From positions 248,001 through 312,000 of the forward strand of contig NZ_JAHLEF010000002.1 of the NCBI RefSeq assembly GCF_018861755.1: a stretch of DNA of 64,000 bases, given 5' to 3'. The position numbers and the translations under genes are program-made. Positions 18,427 to 25,760 of this stretch are shown here, piece after piece. Origin of the DNA: Clostridium sp. CF012 (GTDB taxonomy: Bacteria; Bacillota; Clostridia; Clostridiales; Clostridiaceae). The notes beneath the pieces are model-generated. The model saw only the letters and a list, made by a program, of their open reading frames with translations, did no database searches and had not been told where the DNA came from. Numbering within the stretch: the first letter of the stretch is position 1; every line of letters starts with the position of its first letter.

Positions 18427-19455
18427 CTATATCTTCCTACTATATTCTTTTGCCGCATCTACCATACTTCGAATATTATCCATACTGGTTTTTGTACCTA
18501 TTCCGCAAGCAGGAGATAAAATATCACACCCACCATTCATACAATTCTCAGCTATAGTTTTTATATCTTCCCTAGAATTATTCTCTAGCGCAAAGGTGCT
18601 TACATTTCCCATAATAACTTTATTATCAACAAACTCTACCATTTGAGTAACATTAGTTATTGCATCAAAACTTATAACATTACTATGTAGCTCCTTTAGT
18701 TCACTGTATATACCTTTCAATCTTCCACAAATATGAATGATGGTTCCACCCGCGCAATCTTCTTTTAGTGCATCAATTATTGCGTTCAAATAAGGCAAAG
18801 CAAATTCTCTAAACATTTTGGGGCCTAATATTTCACCAGTTCCGCTAGGATCAGAAATAGTTAAAATATCTGCTCCAGCTTCTAACTGCGCTTTCCCAAA
18901 GATAATAAGATTCTCACAAACAAATTTCATAAGTTTATGAGCTTCTTTCGGACTTTTCCGAAGCTCCTTATAATAAACCATAGGTTCCATTAGTGAAGAA
19001 GCTAAACTCACAGGTCCTGTTAAATTTGCCACTATAGGTACCTGTGGATTTTTTGCTTTTAGAATTTTAATTGCATCTAACACCACTTTTGCTCTACCCA
19101 CATTTACATCTATATCGGTCAATTTACCCCATTCAAAAGCATTATTAATTGGATACTTAGTAACCCTAGGCTCATTAATTTTCGTACCCATATATACATA
19201 CGCTCCCATGGCTTCTGCTTCTACTGTCATGCAAAATGGCACTCCAAAATTCTCAAAGCCACCATTTTCGTAAACACCCAAACTAAGGTCTGCCATCATT
19301 CCAGCATCACTATGAGCTTCTGGCCACTTAACTCCTGTAATATCCATTAACTCTTCCGTTATCATATTCATCATTCCACCAGGGCAAATGCAAGGTGGAC
19401 GATCCACCTTTTCCCCTTTTAAAACCCTAAACAATCTTTCCTTTGGAGTAATCAT
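18427..19455 (-). CDS. UroD/MtaA-family corrinoid methyltransferase
   Basis: 342 residues, full length for the MtaA/CmuA branch. Zinc ligands: H-x-C in TIIHICGRLKG plus the Cys in ILSPACGIGT. Its ATG overlaps the stop codon of the corrinoid-protein gene by 4 nt (ATGA), so translation is coupled and the two probably interact directly. Likely role: methyl transfer to or from that corrinoid protein. The methyl donor is not evident from the sequence. Confidence 0.88.
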   Translation of the reverse strand: MITPKERLFRVLKGEKVDRPPCICPGGMMNMITEELMDITGVKWPEAHSDAGMMADLSLGVYENGGFENFGVPFCMTVEAEAMGAYVYMGTKINEPRVTKYPINNAFEWGKLTDIDVNVGRAKVVLDAIKILKAKNPQVPIVANLTGPVSLASSLMEPMVYYKELRKSPKEAHKLMKFVCENLIIFGKAQLEAGADILTISDPSGTGEILGPKMFREFALPYLNAIIDALKEDCAGGTIIHICGRLKGIYSELKELHSNVISFDAITNVTQMVEFVDNKVIMGNVSTFALENNSREDIKTIAENCMNGGCDILSPACGIGTKTSMDNIRSMVDAAKEYSRKI

Positions 19456-20123
19456 ATTTTAACGGCTTCCTTTGCTTTATTAACCAAATTCTTTGCCGTT
19501 TTAGCAGCTTTAGATGCATCCGCGGTATATACATCTGCTCCTATTTTTTCAGCAAAGCTAGATGATACCGGGCCTCCTCCTATCATAACCATAATTTTAT
19601 CTCTTAAATTCTCACTCTCTAATATTTTAATAACCTCTTCCATACCGCACATAGTTGTAGTCATAAGCGTAGATAGGCATATAATATCTGCATTTATTTC
19701 CACTGCCTTTTCTACAAACTTAATAGCAGGTACATCTCTACCCAAATCTTCTACATAAAAACCTTCAGTTTCCATCATAATCTTAACCAAGTTCTTACCT
19801 ATATCATGGGTATCACCTTCTACTACACCTATGACTACCTTATGTTTTTTATCCCCATCTTTACTTTTTAAATGAGGCTTTAATATATCAAGACCTGCAT
19901 ACATAGCATCTGAGCAAATTAATAATTCTGGAATATAATATTCTTCCTCGTCGTATAATTGTCCCGCTCTACGCATTCCATGAGCGAGTCCCATATCAAT
20001 ACCCTCGTAAGCATCAAAATTATTTTCAATAAATTGTTTAGTGATTTCTATAGTATTCTCCTCTTCCATGTCTACCACGGAATCAGAAATTGCTTGTAAT
20101 AATTTTTCTTTTAAATCTGACAT
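19452..20123 (-). CDS. Corrinoid (B12-binding) methyl-carrier protein
   Basis: 223 residues: a four-helix cap domain (about 1-90), then the Rossmann cobalamin domain with the base-off signature D104-T-H106-D-I-G109, S151 in CLSTLMTTTM and IGGGPV (181-186). H106 is the expected lower cobalt ligand. This is the MtaC/MtbC/MtvC type that carries methyl between two methyltransferases. The start lacks a strong ribosome site and lies just after hairpin 20131-20181. Confidence 0.94.
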   Translation of the reverse strand: MSDLKEKLLQAISDSVVDMEEENTIEITKQFIENNFDAYEGIDMGLAHGMRRAGQLYDEEEYYIPELLICSDAMYAGLDILKPHLKSKDGDKKHKVVIGVVEGDTHDIGKNLVKIMMETEGFYVEDLGRDVPAIKFVEKAVEINADIICLSTLMTTTMCGMEEVIKILESENLRDKIMVMIGGGPVSSSFAEKIGADVYTADASKAAKTAKNLVNKAKEAVKI

Positions 20124-20130
20124 ATATTAC

Positions 20131-20181
20131 TACTGGTTTTTTAATCTAAATATATCTAAACATTTAATTTAAAAACCAGTA
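20131..20181 (-). promoter_or_regulatory. Hairpin in front of the corrinoid-protein gene
   Basis: TACTGGTTTTTTAA and TTTAAAAACCAGTA pair across a 23-nt AT loop, ending 7 nt before the corrinoid-protein start codon. No T-run follows on the minus strand, so it is not a standard terminator; RNA processing or translation control is possible. Confidence 0.45.
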
Positions 20182-20227
20182 TCCACCTCACTTTCTAATT
20201 TTAAAATTTATGAAAAACCTACTGCTT

Positions 20228-20250
20228 ACCACAAGCCCTTTGGGTGGCAA
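20228..20250 (+). repeat. Degenerate palindromic repeat, copy 2
   Basis: ACCACAAGCCCTTTGGGTGGC is a decayed version of the TGCCAC/GTGGCA palindrome, 15 nt from a good copy. Confidence 0.45.
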
Positions 20251-20264
20251 TATCTACTGTAATC

Positions 20265-20294
20265 AACTTGCCACTTGCCACGTGGATGGCACTA
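20265..20294 (+). repeat. Palindromic repeat, copy 3 (supplies a stop codon)
   Basis: AACTTGCCACTTGCCACGTG then GATGGCACTA. The final CTA (20292-20294) is the TAG stop codon of the methyltransferase gene on the minus strand. Confidence 0.88.
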
Positions 20295-21347
20295 GCTCCT
20301 TCGACCATATATTCTTGCTGAATCCATAAGTGCTATTATTTTATCTGGGTGGGTTCCTATAGGTATATCGCAACCTGAGCTTAAAACAAATCCTTTTGGA
20401 CTATCTGCTGCTTTACTTATACACAATTTTCCTGCATTATGTATATCTTCAATAGTTCCTCTTAATATAGTTTCAACTGGAGCTACATTTCCTATTAAGC
20501 AAACCTTATCTCCGAATTGCTCTTTAAGTTCGCCTATGTCATCAATATTGTCCAAACTTAAATTTGCAATACCAACCTCCACCATATCTGCCCATATTTT
20601 TTTAGTTGTGCCACAGATGTGTAGGGTGGTGCCACTTCCTCGTCTTTCAATAATTCTATCCATACATTTTTTCAAATATGGCTTTGCAAATTCTCTGAAG
20701 GTCCTTGCGCTAATCATAGTGCCAGAAGCAACAGGTTCAGCTATACTTGGACTTAAGCCTAAATCGCATACTGCATCAATATAGTTAATAACACTTTGGG
20801 TGGATAGCTCAAGTAGCTTATGTACCATTTCAGGGTTTCTAGTTATATCCTTTAGAAAATCCTCTGTTCCTCTTAGAAAAGCCGCAGTAGTAAAGGGGCC
20901 TCCCATAGAACTTCCTACGAATACTTCATGCCCAATTCTTCCACTCGTTACCTTAAGTGCTTCAAGAAAATATGATATTCTTCCATCCTTATAAGGATTT
21001 AAAGGTGATAATTTACCTAAATCCTTATAGTCTCTTAATATAGGACTGCTAAAATATGGGGTACCATTTTCAGGAAACTTAAATTCACTTCCCATAGCTT
21101 CAGGTATACCCTGGAGTCCTGGACCAATCCCTATGCTATCAGGTCTAATCGTTTCAAAGCTTTTCACTGCTACATCTATAATCACTTCTGTTGAAAAATT
21201 ATGTTCTTTGATTGTATGTCCAAAAAGTGGTGCACAGGCTTCCCCTAAAAATGGACTACAAGGGATTCTATCAATTTGTTTTCCAGCTGAAAAAGCTTCC
21301 ATTCTTTCTCTGGGCGTCATTTCATCTGGCTTTATAATTTGATTCAT
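20292..21347 (-). CDS. UroD/MtaA-family methyltransferase, first gene of the corrinoid operon
   Basis: 351 residues. Zinc ligands: H-x-C in TTLHICGTTKK and Cys in LSSGCDIPIG. The sequence differs clearly from the other two UroD-type proteins (for example SPFLGEACAPLF early on), so it probably has another partner or substrate; it could be the substrate-specific methyltransferase. The ribosome site is GGAGG. The TAG stop codon lies inside a palindromic repeat. A leader of about 200 nt with several hairpins precedes it. Confidence 0.87.
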   Translation of the reverse strand: MNQIIKPDEMTPRERMEAFSAGKQIDRIPCSPFLGEACAPLFGHTIKEHNFSTEVIIDVAVKSFETIRPDSIGIGPGLQGIPEAMGSEFKFPENGTPYFSSPILRDYKDLGKLSPLNPYKDGRISYFLEALKVTSGRIGHEVFVGSSMGGPFTTAAFLRGTEDFLKDITRNPEMVHKLLELSTQSVINYIDAVCDLGLSPSIAEPVASGTMISARTFREFAKPYLKKCMDRIIERRGSGTTLHICGTTKKIWADMVEVGIANLSLDNIDDIGELKEQFGDKVCLIGNVAPVETILRGTIEDIHNAGKLCISKAADSPKGFVLSSGCDIPIGTHPDKIIALMDSARIYGRRS

Positions 21348-21387
21348 CTTAATTCCTCCTCAAAAAATTGTAGGGTTAAATATTTTT

Positions 21388-21510
21388 AGGCTTCTGAAAA
21401 AAATAGAATAACATACTCGCTTGTTACTTTTTCCAGAGGCCTTATAGGATTACATCCCTACTATAATGTTTTATTCTTAGAGTGGTTAATTGTAACCTTT
21501 TTACTCTAGT
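21388..21510 (-). promoter_or_regulatory. Structured leader of the corrinoid operon
   Basis: Three inverted repeats: AGGCTTCTGAAAAA with TTTTTCCAGAGGCCT (about 21388-21442) enclosing TAACA/TGTTA; TATAGG/CCCTATA-like arms near 21443-21465; and AGAGTGGTTA with TAACC...ACTCT (21480-21508). No cobalamin-riboswitch consensus (B12 box) was found. Confidence 0.4.
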
Positions 21511-21628
21511 TAAATTAATACACATAAAGCTTACACTCTACTTTAATCATATGCAAATTGGTTTTTCAAATAGGTATTGCCTCATCTATAGCTATTTTTT
21601 ATATGATTTGTTATGTTCGATTTCTCTG

Positions 21629-21657
21629 TTGACTTAACAATATATACATGATACTTT
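21629..21657 (+). promoter_or_regulatory. Promoter of the symporter leader
   Basis: TTGACT (21629-21634), 17-nt spacer, TACTTT (21652-21657). Transcription would begin close to AAAGGCA at 21661, the first strand of the leader stem. Confidence 0.65.
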
Positions 21658-21660
21658 GTT

Positions 21661-21776
21661 AAAGGCATGAAAAGATATGAAGGTTATGCAAACTAAGGGT
21701 CAAAAGTACATTATAAATTTTTGTGGTAACGTAGACATCTTTTTGCCTCATAGAGAAAAGACAAGTCTATTTTTTT
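21661..21776 (+). promoter_or_regulatory. Candidate cis-regulatory RNA with terminator, upstream of the SNF symporter
   Basis: AGGCA-(TG)-AAAAGAT (21663-21676) pairs with ATCTTTT-TGCCT (about 21737-21748), enclosing conserved-looking GCAAACTAAGGGTC and GGTTA/TAAC arms. TAGAC (21732-21736) can pair with GTCTA (21765-21769), or ATAGA (21750-21754) with TCTAT (21766-21770), followed by a T-run (21770-21776). The closing stem and terminator look like a riboswitch expression platform. It partly resembles GEMM-type (c-di-GMP-I) RNA (GCAAA...GGGTC...TGCC), but the match is incomplete, so the class is left open. Confidence 0.45.
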
Positions 21777-21843
21777 GTGCTATTTTAGGCTATGGATCAC
21801 CGCAGGTGATGATTTAATTAAATATAAAGAGGAGTGATTTGTA

Positions 21844-23217
21844 ATGTCGGAGAAAAAAAAGAGAGAGACCTTTTCATCAGGATTTGCAGTATTTTTCGCA
21901 ACCTTAGGTTCAGCAGTAGGTTTAGGTAATATATGGAAAGTTCCTTATTTAACAGGAGCCAATGGTGGAGGAGCTTTTCTCTTAATATATGTTTTATGTG
22001 TTGCATTGGTTGGTATCCCAATTATGGTATGTGAATTTTACATCGGTAGAAAATCAAGAAAAAATGCAGTGGGAGCTTTTGAAGAGTTAAAGGCTGCAAA
22101 AGGTTGGAAAAGTATTGGATTTATAGGGGTAGTTTCAGCCTTTCTAATTATGTTTTTCTATAGTTGTGTTGCGGGTTGGGTTTATTCCTATGTTTTCAAA
22201 GCAATAAAGGGTGATTTCGCGGGGGTAACCTCAGCTACCTCTTCCACAAAATTCATGTCAACACTAGTTGGACCAATGCCTCCACTTGTATGGCAGTTTA
22301 TAGTTCTTGCAGTAGTTTCATTAGTTTTACTTGCAGGCGTTAAAAATGGTATTGAAAGAATAACAAAAACACTTATGCCTGTATTATTTATACTAATTCT
22401 TATATGTGATGTAACTGCATTAACACTTCCTGGGGCATCAGAAGGATTAAGATTTTTATTCCATGTGGACTTTTCACAGATAAATGGAGCTGTTATATTA
22501 ACTGCTCTTGGACTAGCATTTTTCAAATTGTCATTGGGAATGGGAATAATGATTACATATGGAAGTTATTTTACACAAAATAATAATATGATAGCAACTT
22601 CAGCAAGGGTTGCAATGTCAGACACACTAGTTTCAATACTTGCAGGAATTGCAATATTCCCAGCCGTATTCTCCTTTGGTATGAAACCTAGTGAAGGCGC
22701 TGGACTTTTATTTAAAACCATTCCACTTGTATTCTCAAAAATGCCTTTTGGTAATGTACTATTAGTAGCATTTTTCTTATTAACTGCTATTGCAGCTACA
22801 ACAGCAATGATATCAAATGTCCAAGTTCCGGTTGCATATTTTACGGAAGAAAAAGGCATGGGCAGAAAAAGCGCAGTATTACTTACAACAGGCATAATGA
22901 TGTCCATTGGAATACTAGCAACATTATCTGCTCATCCATCAAGTGTCCTTGGTAATATTCATATCTTAGGACAAAAGGGATTCTTCGATTCCTTTGATTA
23001 CTTATCTTCAAATATATTACTTCCAGTAGGCGGGCTTTTAACAGCAATCTTTGTTGGATACTTTGTTAAAAAGGAAGATTTTAAATTAGAGCTATCCAAT
23101 CAAGGAACTTTAAATAATGGTGCTGTAATAAATGTTTTGTACGTATTTATTAAATTTATCACACCAATTCTACTTATAATTGTTTTCTTGAATTCGATAG
23201 GGATAATTAAATTATAA
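21844..23217 (+). CDS. Sodium:neurotransmitter-symporter (SNF/NSS) family transporter
   Basis: 457 residues with about 11 membrane segments. The N-terminal NSS signature is clear: SSGFAVFFATLGSAVGLGNIWKVPYL (in part), with the unwound TM1 sodium/substrate site GSAVGLGNIW. The ATG follows GAGGAG. Bacterial members import amino acids or methylated amines with sodium. It lies divergent from the corrinoid methyl-transfer operon, so a methylated substrate is a reasonable but unproven guess. A regulatory leader precedes it and a hairpin follows. Confidence 0.92.
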   Translation: MSEKKKRETFSSGFAVFFATLGSAVGLGNIWKVPYLTGANGGGAFLLIYVLCVALVGIPIMVCEFYIGRKSRKNAVGAFEELKAAKGWKSIGFIGVVSAFLIMFFYSCVAGWVYSYVFKAIKGDFAGVTSATSSTKFMSTLVGPMPPLVWQFIVLAVVSLVLLAGVKNGIERITKTLMPVLFILILICDVTALTLPGASEGLRFLFHVDFSQINGAVILTALGLAFFKLSLGMGIMITYGSYFTQNNNMIATSARVAMSDTLVSILAGIAIFPAVFSFGMKPSEGAGLLFKTIPLVFSKMPFGNVLLVAFFLLTAIAATTAMISNVQVPVAYFTEEKGMGRKSAVLLTTGIMMSIGILATLSAHPSSVLGNIHILGQKGFFDSFDYLSSNILLPVGGLLTAIFVGYFVKKEDFKLELSNQGTLNNGAVINVLYVFIKFITPILLIIVFLNSIGIIKL

Positions 23218-23240
23218 ATAAAAAATATTTAAGCTAAATT

Positions 23241-23287
23241 AGGGGCTGTTTTAATGTAGAATCTACTTTCTAAATTAAAATAGCCTC
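23241..23287 (+). terminator. Hairpin after the symporter gene
   Basis: AGGGGCTGTTTTAAT and ATTAAAATAGCCTC pair, with an inner GTAGA/TCTA stem. There is no strong T tail, so terminator function is moderate. Confidence 0.5.
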
Positions 23288-23310
23288 ATTTAGTTATGTT
23301 CTCTGTAATT

Positions 23311-23460
23311 TTAGAGATATCTTATTCTTTCCTCTACAGTCTCAATGTACTCAACATCTTCTAATTTGCTTAAAGCACCTTCTACTAATACACCGTCTTT
23401 AATTCTAGCATAAAGAATTACACCTCTGTTTATGTCTTCATCCCACTCAAAATCAGTCAT
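23311..23460 (-). pseudogene. Short minus-strand ORF, probably the 3' remnant of a gene
   Basis: 49 codons from ATG at 23458-23460 to TAA at 23311. The peptide is acidic (MTDFEWDEDINRG...VEERIRYL) with coding-like composition. There is no ribosome site before the ATG, and upstream sequence belongs to an unrelated symporter fragment on the other strand. It reads like the C-terminal end of a gene whose front was lost, though a small intact gene is possible. Family not recognised. Confidence 0.4.
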
Positions 23461-23466
23461 CACGCA

Positions 23467-23553
23467 ATGGCTGAGAAAAAAAGAAAAAGAGACTTAACCT
23501 CAGTTACACCCTCAACAAAATTCATTGCAACCCTTCTTTGGCTAATACCATAA
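23467..23553 (+). pseudogene. Internally deleted remnant of a second SNF symporter
   Basis: An in-frame 28-codon ORF begins MAEKKRKRD, like the start MSEKKKRET of the intact symporter, and continues directly as LTSVTPSTKFIATLLWLIP. That matches residues 128-146 (VTSATSSTKFMSTLVGPMP) of the intact protein. Residues 10-127 and everything after about 146 are missing. It is a decayed paralogue or partial duplication 250 nt downstream of the intact gene. Confidence 0.7.
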
Positions 23554-23614
23554 AATTAATTTGTAGCATATATACTTGTAATATGCTAAAATGTTACAAA
23601 ATGTATTAATATAA

Positions 23615-23628
23615 TGTAATATATTACA
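23615..23628. promoter_or_regulatory. Perfect 14-bp palindrome upstream of the ketoacyl-synthase-like gene
   Basis: TGTAATATATTACA, with half-site-like TTACA/TGTA copies around it (ATGTTACAAAATGTA just upstream). This suggests a repressor or activator operator for the gene at 23728, though in such AT-rich DNA chance is possible. Confidence 0.4.
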
Positions 23629-23727
23629 ATATTTGTAGTATATATATATATATCCTTTTATTATATTTTTACTTCAACAAACTAATTTCTAATTATATTT
23701 TAATTAAACTAAGGAGGACTTAAATCA

Positions 23728-24720
23728 GTGAAAAACATACAAATTATGGCGATAGACGTTTATCATCCTGAGAAACAGGTAGATAATAGTTTTTATTTTG
23801 AACATTTTAAAAAACAAGGAAAAGATATTTCAGGCTTATTAAAAGCTCTTGGAAGAGAAAAAAGATATATTATAGACAATGACGACGAAAACACTCTTAC
23901 TATGGGTATAGAAGTAGCCAAAAGAGTATTAAAGCTTGCCAAATTAGGAGGAAAAGATATTGACATGGTGTTATTTTCTTCTCAATTTCCCGAATATACC
24001 GCCCCAAGCCAATCACTTATAGTCCATAATGCAATAAAAGGAAAAGAAGATTGCATGTGTATGGATACTAATGCGAGTTGTGTTGGCATGTTGGTAACAG
24101 TTGAAAGTACTATACGGGCTATGATGAGTAATCCTTATGTAAAAAAAGCATTAATTGTAGGGTCTGATTATGTTTCAATTCACTGTAGCAAAGATGATGA
24201 AATGACTTACCCTCTAACTGGAGACGGAGCGTGCGCTATTATTTTAGAAAAAACAGAAGAAGACAGCGGGTTCGTAGATAGCTTGTGTAAAAGCAATGGT
24301 GCTACATGGGACTTAGTTAAATACCCAGGCTGTGGCATTTCAAATATATATAAAGAAAATATATCATCTGAAGATAGAAGGATGGATTTCACACCTTTTG
24401 ACGGTACATTTGCGATTGATTATGCAGTATCTTCAATTCATACACTATTAGATAGAAACAAGCTTAAAATGGAAGATATAAATAGCTATTGTTTTTCTCA
24501 ATATGCAAAAGTATTTCAAACCCTTGGTTCAGAAAAGTTAGGAGTAAATATAAATAAATTCATTTATATAGGTGACGTATATGGATATACGGGAACAACC
24601 AGTCCATTTATAGCATTATATGAAGGAATCAAAACTGGTAAGATAAAAAGAGGAGACCTTGTTTGTTTATGGTCAGTTGGTACTCATTGGACTATATGTA
24701 CTATGCTTATAAGATATTAA
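23728..24720 (+). CDS. 3-oxoacyl-ACP synthase III-like protein (thiolase fold) with altered active site
   Basis: 330 residues from a GTG start with AAGGAGG 10 nt upstream. The thiolase fold is recognisable: nucleophile C118 in DTNASCVGM, the GDGACAIILE stretch near 165, and a C-terminal half of KAS III type. The usual His of the HQAN motif is replaced (CFSQYAK, Ser about 257), and the Asn of GNTSAAS is replaced by Tyr in GYTGTTS. So decarboxylative condensation as in FabH is doubtful; an acyltransferase or a specialised synthase is more likely. There are no fatty-acid genes nearby. The terminator 24721-24749 closes it. Confidence 0.8.
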   Translation: MKNIQIMAIDVYHPEKQVDNSFYFEHFKKQGKDISGLLKALGREKRYIIDNDDENTLTMGIEVAKRVLKLAKLGGKDIDMVLFSSQFPEYTAPSQSLIVHNAIKGKEDCMCMDTNASCVGMLVTVESTIRAMMSNPYVKKALIVGSDYVSIHCSKDDEMTYPLTGDGACAIILEKTEEDSGFVDSLCKSNGATWDLVKYPGCGISNIYKENISSEDRRMDFTPFDGTFAIDYAVSSIHTLLDRNKLKMEDINSYCFSQYAKVFQTLGSEKLGVNINKFIYIGDVYGYTGTTSPFIALYEGIKTGKIKRGDLVCLWSVGTHWTICTMLIRY

Positions 24721-24749
24721 AAAAAACGTGGAGATTTCCACGTTTTTTT
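24721..24749. terminator. Bidirectional terminator
   Basis: AAAAAACGTGGA/TCCACGTTTTTTT hairpin between the convergent ketoacyl-synthase-like gene and the gene at 24752-25120. Confidence 0.9.
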
Positions 24750-24751
24750 AA

Positions 24752-25120
24752 TTAAATAGCTTTAAAATTCAGAAGACCGACTTCTTTTGCAATTCTCGCT
24801 GATTGCATTTTCATTACAATATTTGTTCCACAATCAATTATCACTTCTTTAAAATCATCCTTCTTGTATTGTTGAACACAGCCCTTTAGCATTTCAGTCA
24901 TATCAATTCCTGATTTTGCATCTTTTCCTGAAACTTTTAACTCCTTGCCGTCAAACAATAGTTTATATTCCTTTGGATTAATACTTTTGAGAATTTCAGT
25001 ATATTCCTGTAAAAAGACATTAGCATCGGTAGGTCCAAAAGAACCAGAAACCTCTACAAATAATGTTTTACTTGTTTTGTCTAATTTTAATTGGAATTTC
25101 TTTTCGTTAGATATTGTCAT
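24752..25120 (-). CDS. Hypothetical STAS/SpoIIAA-like protein
   Basis: 122 residues from the ATG at 25118-25120; an upstream extension of 34 codons is AT-rich and unlikely to be coding. The pattern FVEVSGSFGPTDANVFLQEYTEILKSI, then YKLLFDGKELKV, then KEVIIDCGTNIVMKMQSARIAKEVGL resembles the alternating strand/helix layout of STAS-like domains, without the phospho-serine motif I would expect in an anti-sigma antagonist. The ribosome site (AAAGGTTGTG) is weak. Function unknown. Confidence 0.6.
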   Translation of the reverse strand: MTISNEKKFQLKLDKTSKTLFVEVSGSFGPTDANVFLQEYTEILKSINPKEYKLLFDGKELKVSGKDAKSGIDMTEMLKGCVQQYKKDDFKEVIIDCGTNIVMKMQSARIAKEVGLLNFKAI

Positions 25121-25493
25121 TATAAAACACAACCTTTGTATATATTTTTTAATCACATTAAAATATTTATAATATTTTATATTAAAATTATTATCAACTT
25201 TATTATATATTAAAATTAACACTTTGTGAAGTAGTTACGAAGAAATAAATTCATTTTGTGGAACTTGTTTCCACATATTTTTTTACCATTTTTATTGTTA
25301 AAAATGATAATATCCTTATGGCTAAAGTTAAATGTAAAATTAAATGCTTATTATGTTTTGAAGTTTTTTGAATGTAACACAATTACGCTCGTATTACATT
25401 GTGTAGAGTCAACAATCCAAGACATAAAACAGATAAATCGTCTTTGATTTTGCGTGAATTTTTAGGAAAAAACAATTATAATAATTCTTTAAC

Positions 25494-25522
25494 TTGAGAA
25501 TACAATTAAAAATATGTAATAA
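25494..25522 (+). promoter_or_regulatory. Promoter of the first small transcript
   Basis: TTGAGA (25494-25499), 17-nt spacer, TAATAA (25517-25522). Confidence 0.6.
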
Positions 25523-25528
25523 TATAAC

Positions 25529-25690
25529 TAACCAGTAATCTAGTGAAAGGAGATGGTAACATTGATCATAACTAGGAGGTGGCTTTTGACCTAAAAAGGT
25601 TAAAAGTTTACCATTAAATCTGAGGTAGCTAACAATTAATAATTTTTAGCTACCTCAGATCAATACTAGGAGGCTACCTGCCTCCTTTTA
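25529..25690 (+). ncRNA. Candidate small RNA with 10-codon ORF and two hairpins
   Basis: Downstream of the promoter is AAAGGAG, then a TTG-start ORF of ten codons (MIITRRWLLT; an in-frame ATG lies three codons earlier). A 15-bp perfect hairpin follows, ATCTGAGGTAGCTAA/TTAGCTACCTCAGAT (25618-25660), then AGGAGGC/GCCTCCT (25668-25686) with TTTTAT. Two AGGAGG motifs occur; the second is inside the terminal hairpin. A leader-peptide attenuator or sRNA is possible. Confidence 0.45.
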
Positions 25691-25695
25691 TATGA

Positions 25696-25719
25696 ACTTT
25701 GCCACGTGGGTGTCACCAA
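25696..25719 (+). repeat. Palindromic repeat, copy 4 (partly degenerate)
   Basis: AACTTTGCCACGTGGGTGTC then ACCA. The right arm has GTGTCACC instead of GTGGCACT. Confidence 0.65.
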
Positions 25720-25725
25720 TTATTA

Positions 25726-25754
25726 TTGACATAAAAGGATTTTTATACTAAAAT
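25726..25754 (+). promoter_or_regulatory. Near-consensus promoter of the second small transcript
   Basis: TTGACA (25726-25731), 17-nt spacer, TAAAAT (25749-25754). Confidence 0.75.
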
Positions 25755-25760
25755 GTAATT

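Larger units (their letters stand above)
23218..23727. other. Intergenic region with gene remnants and a palindrome
   Basis: Holds the symporter 3' hairpin, a truncated minus-strand ORF (23311-23460), a 28-codon remnant of a second symporter (23467-23553) and the palindrome 23615-23628. The head-to-head fragments suggest old rearrangement. Confidence 0.6.

Noticed and set aside
21388-21510. Cobalamin riboswitch in front of the corrinoid operon
   Set aside because: The hairpins are there but no B12 box or known conserved cobalamin-aptamer sequence could be found.
25256-25447. 63-codon plus-strand frame
   Set aside because: Very AT-rich composition, no ribosome site, no recognisable family; treated as non-coding.
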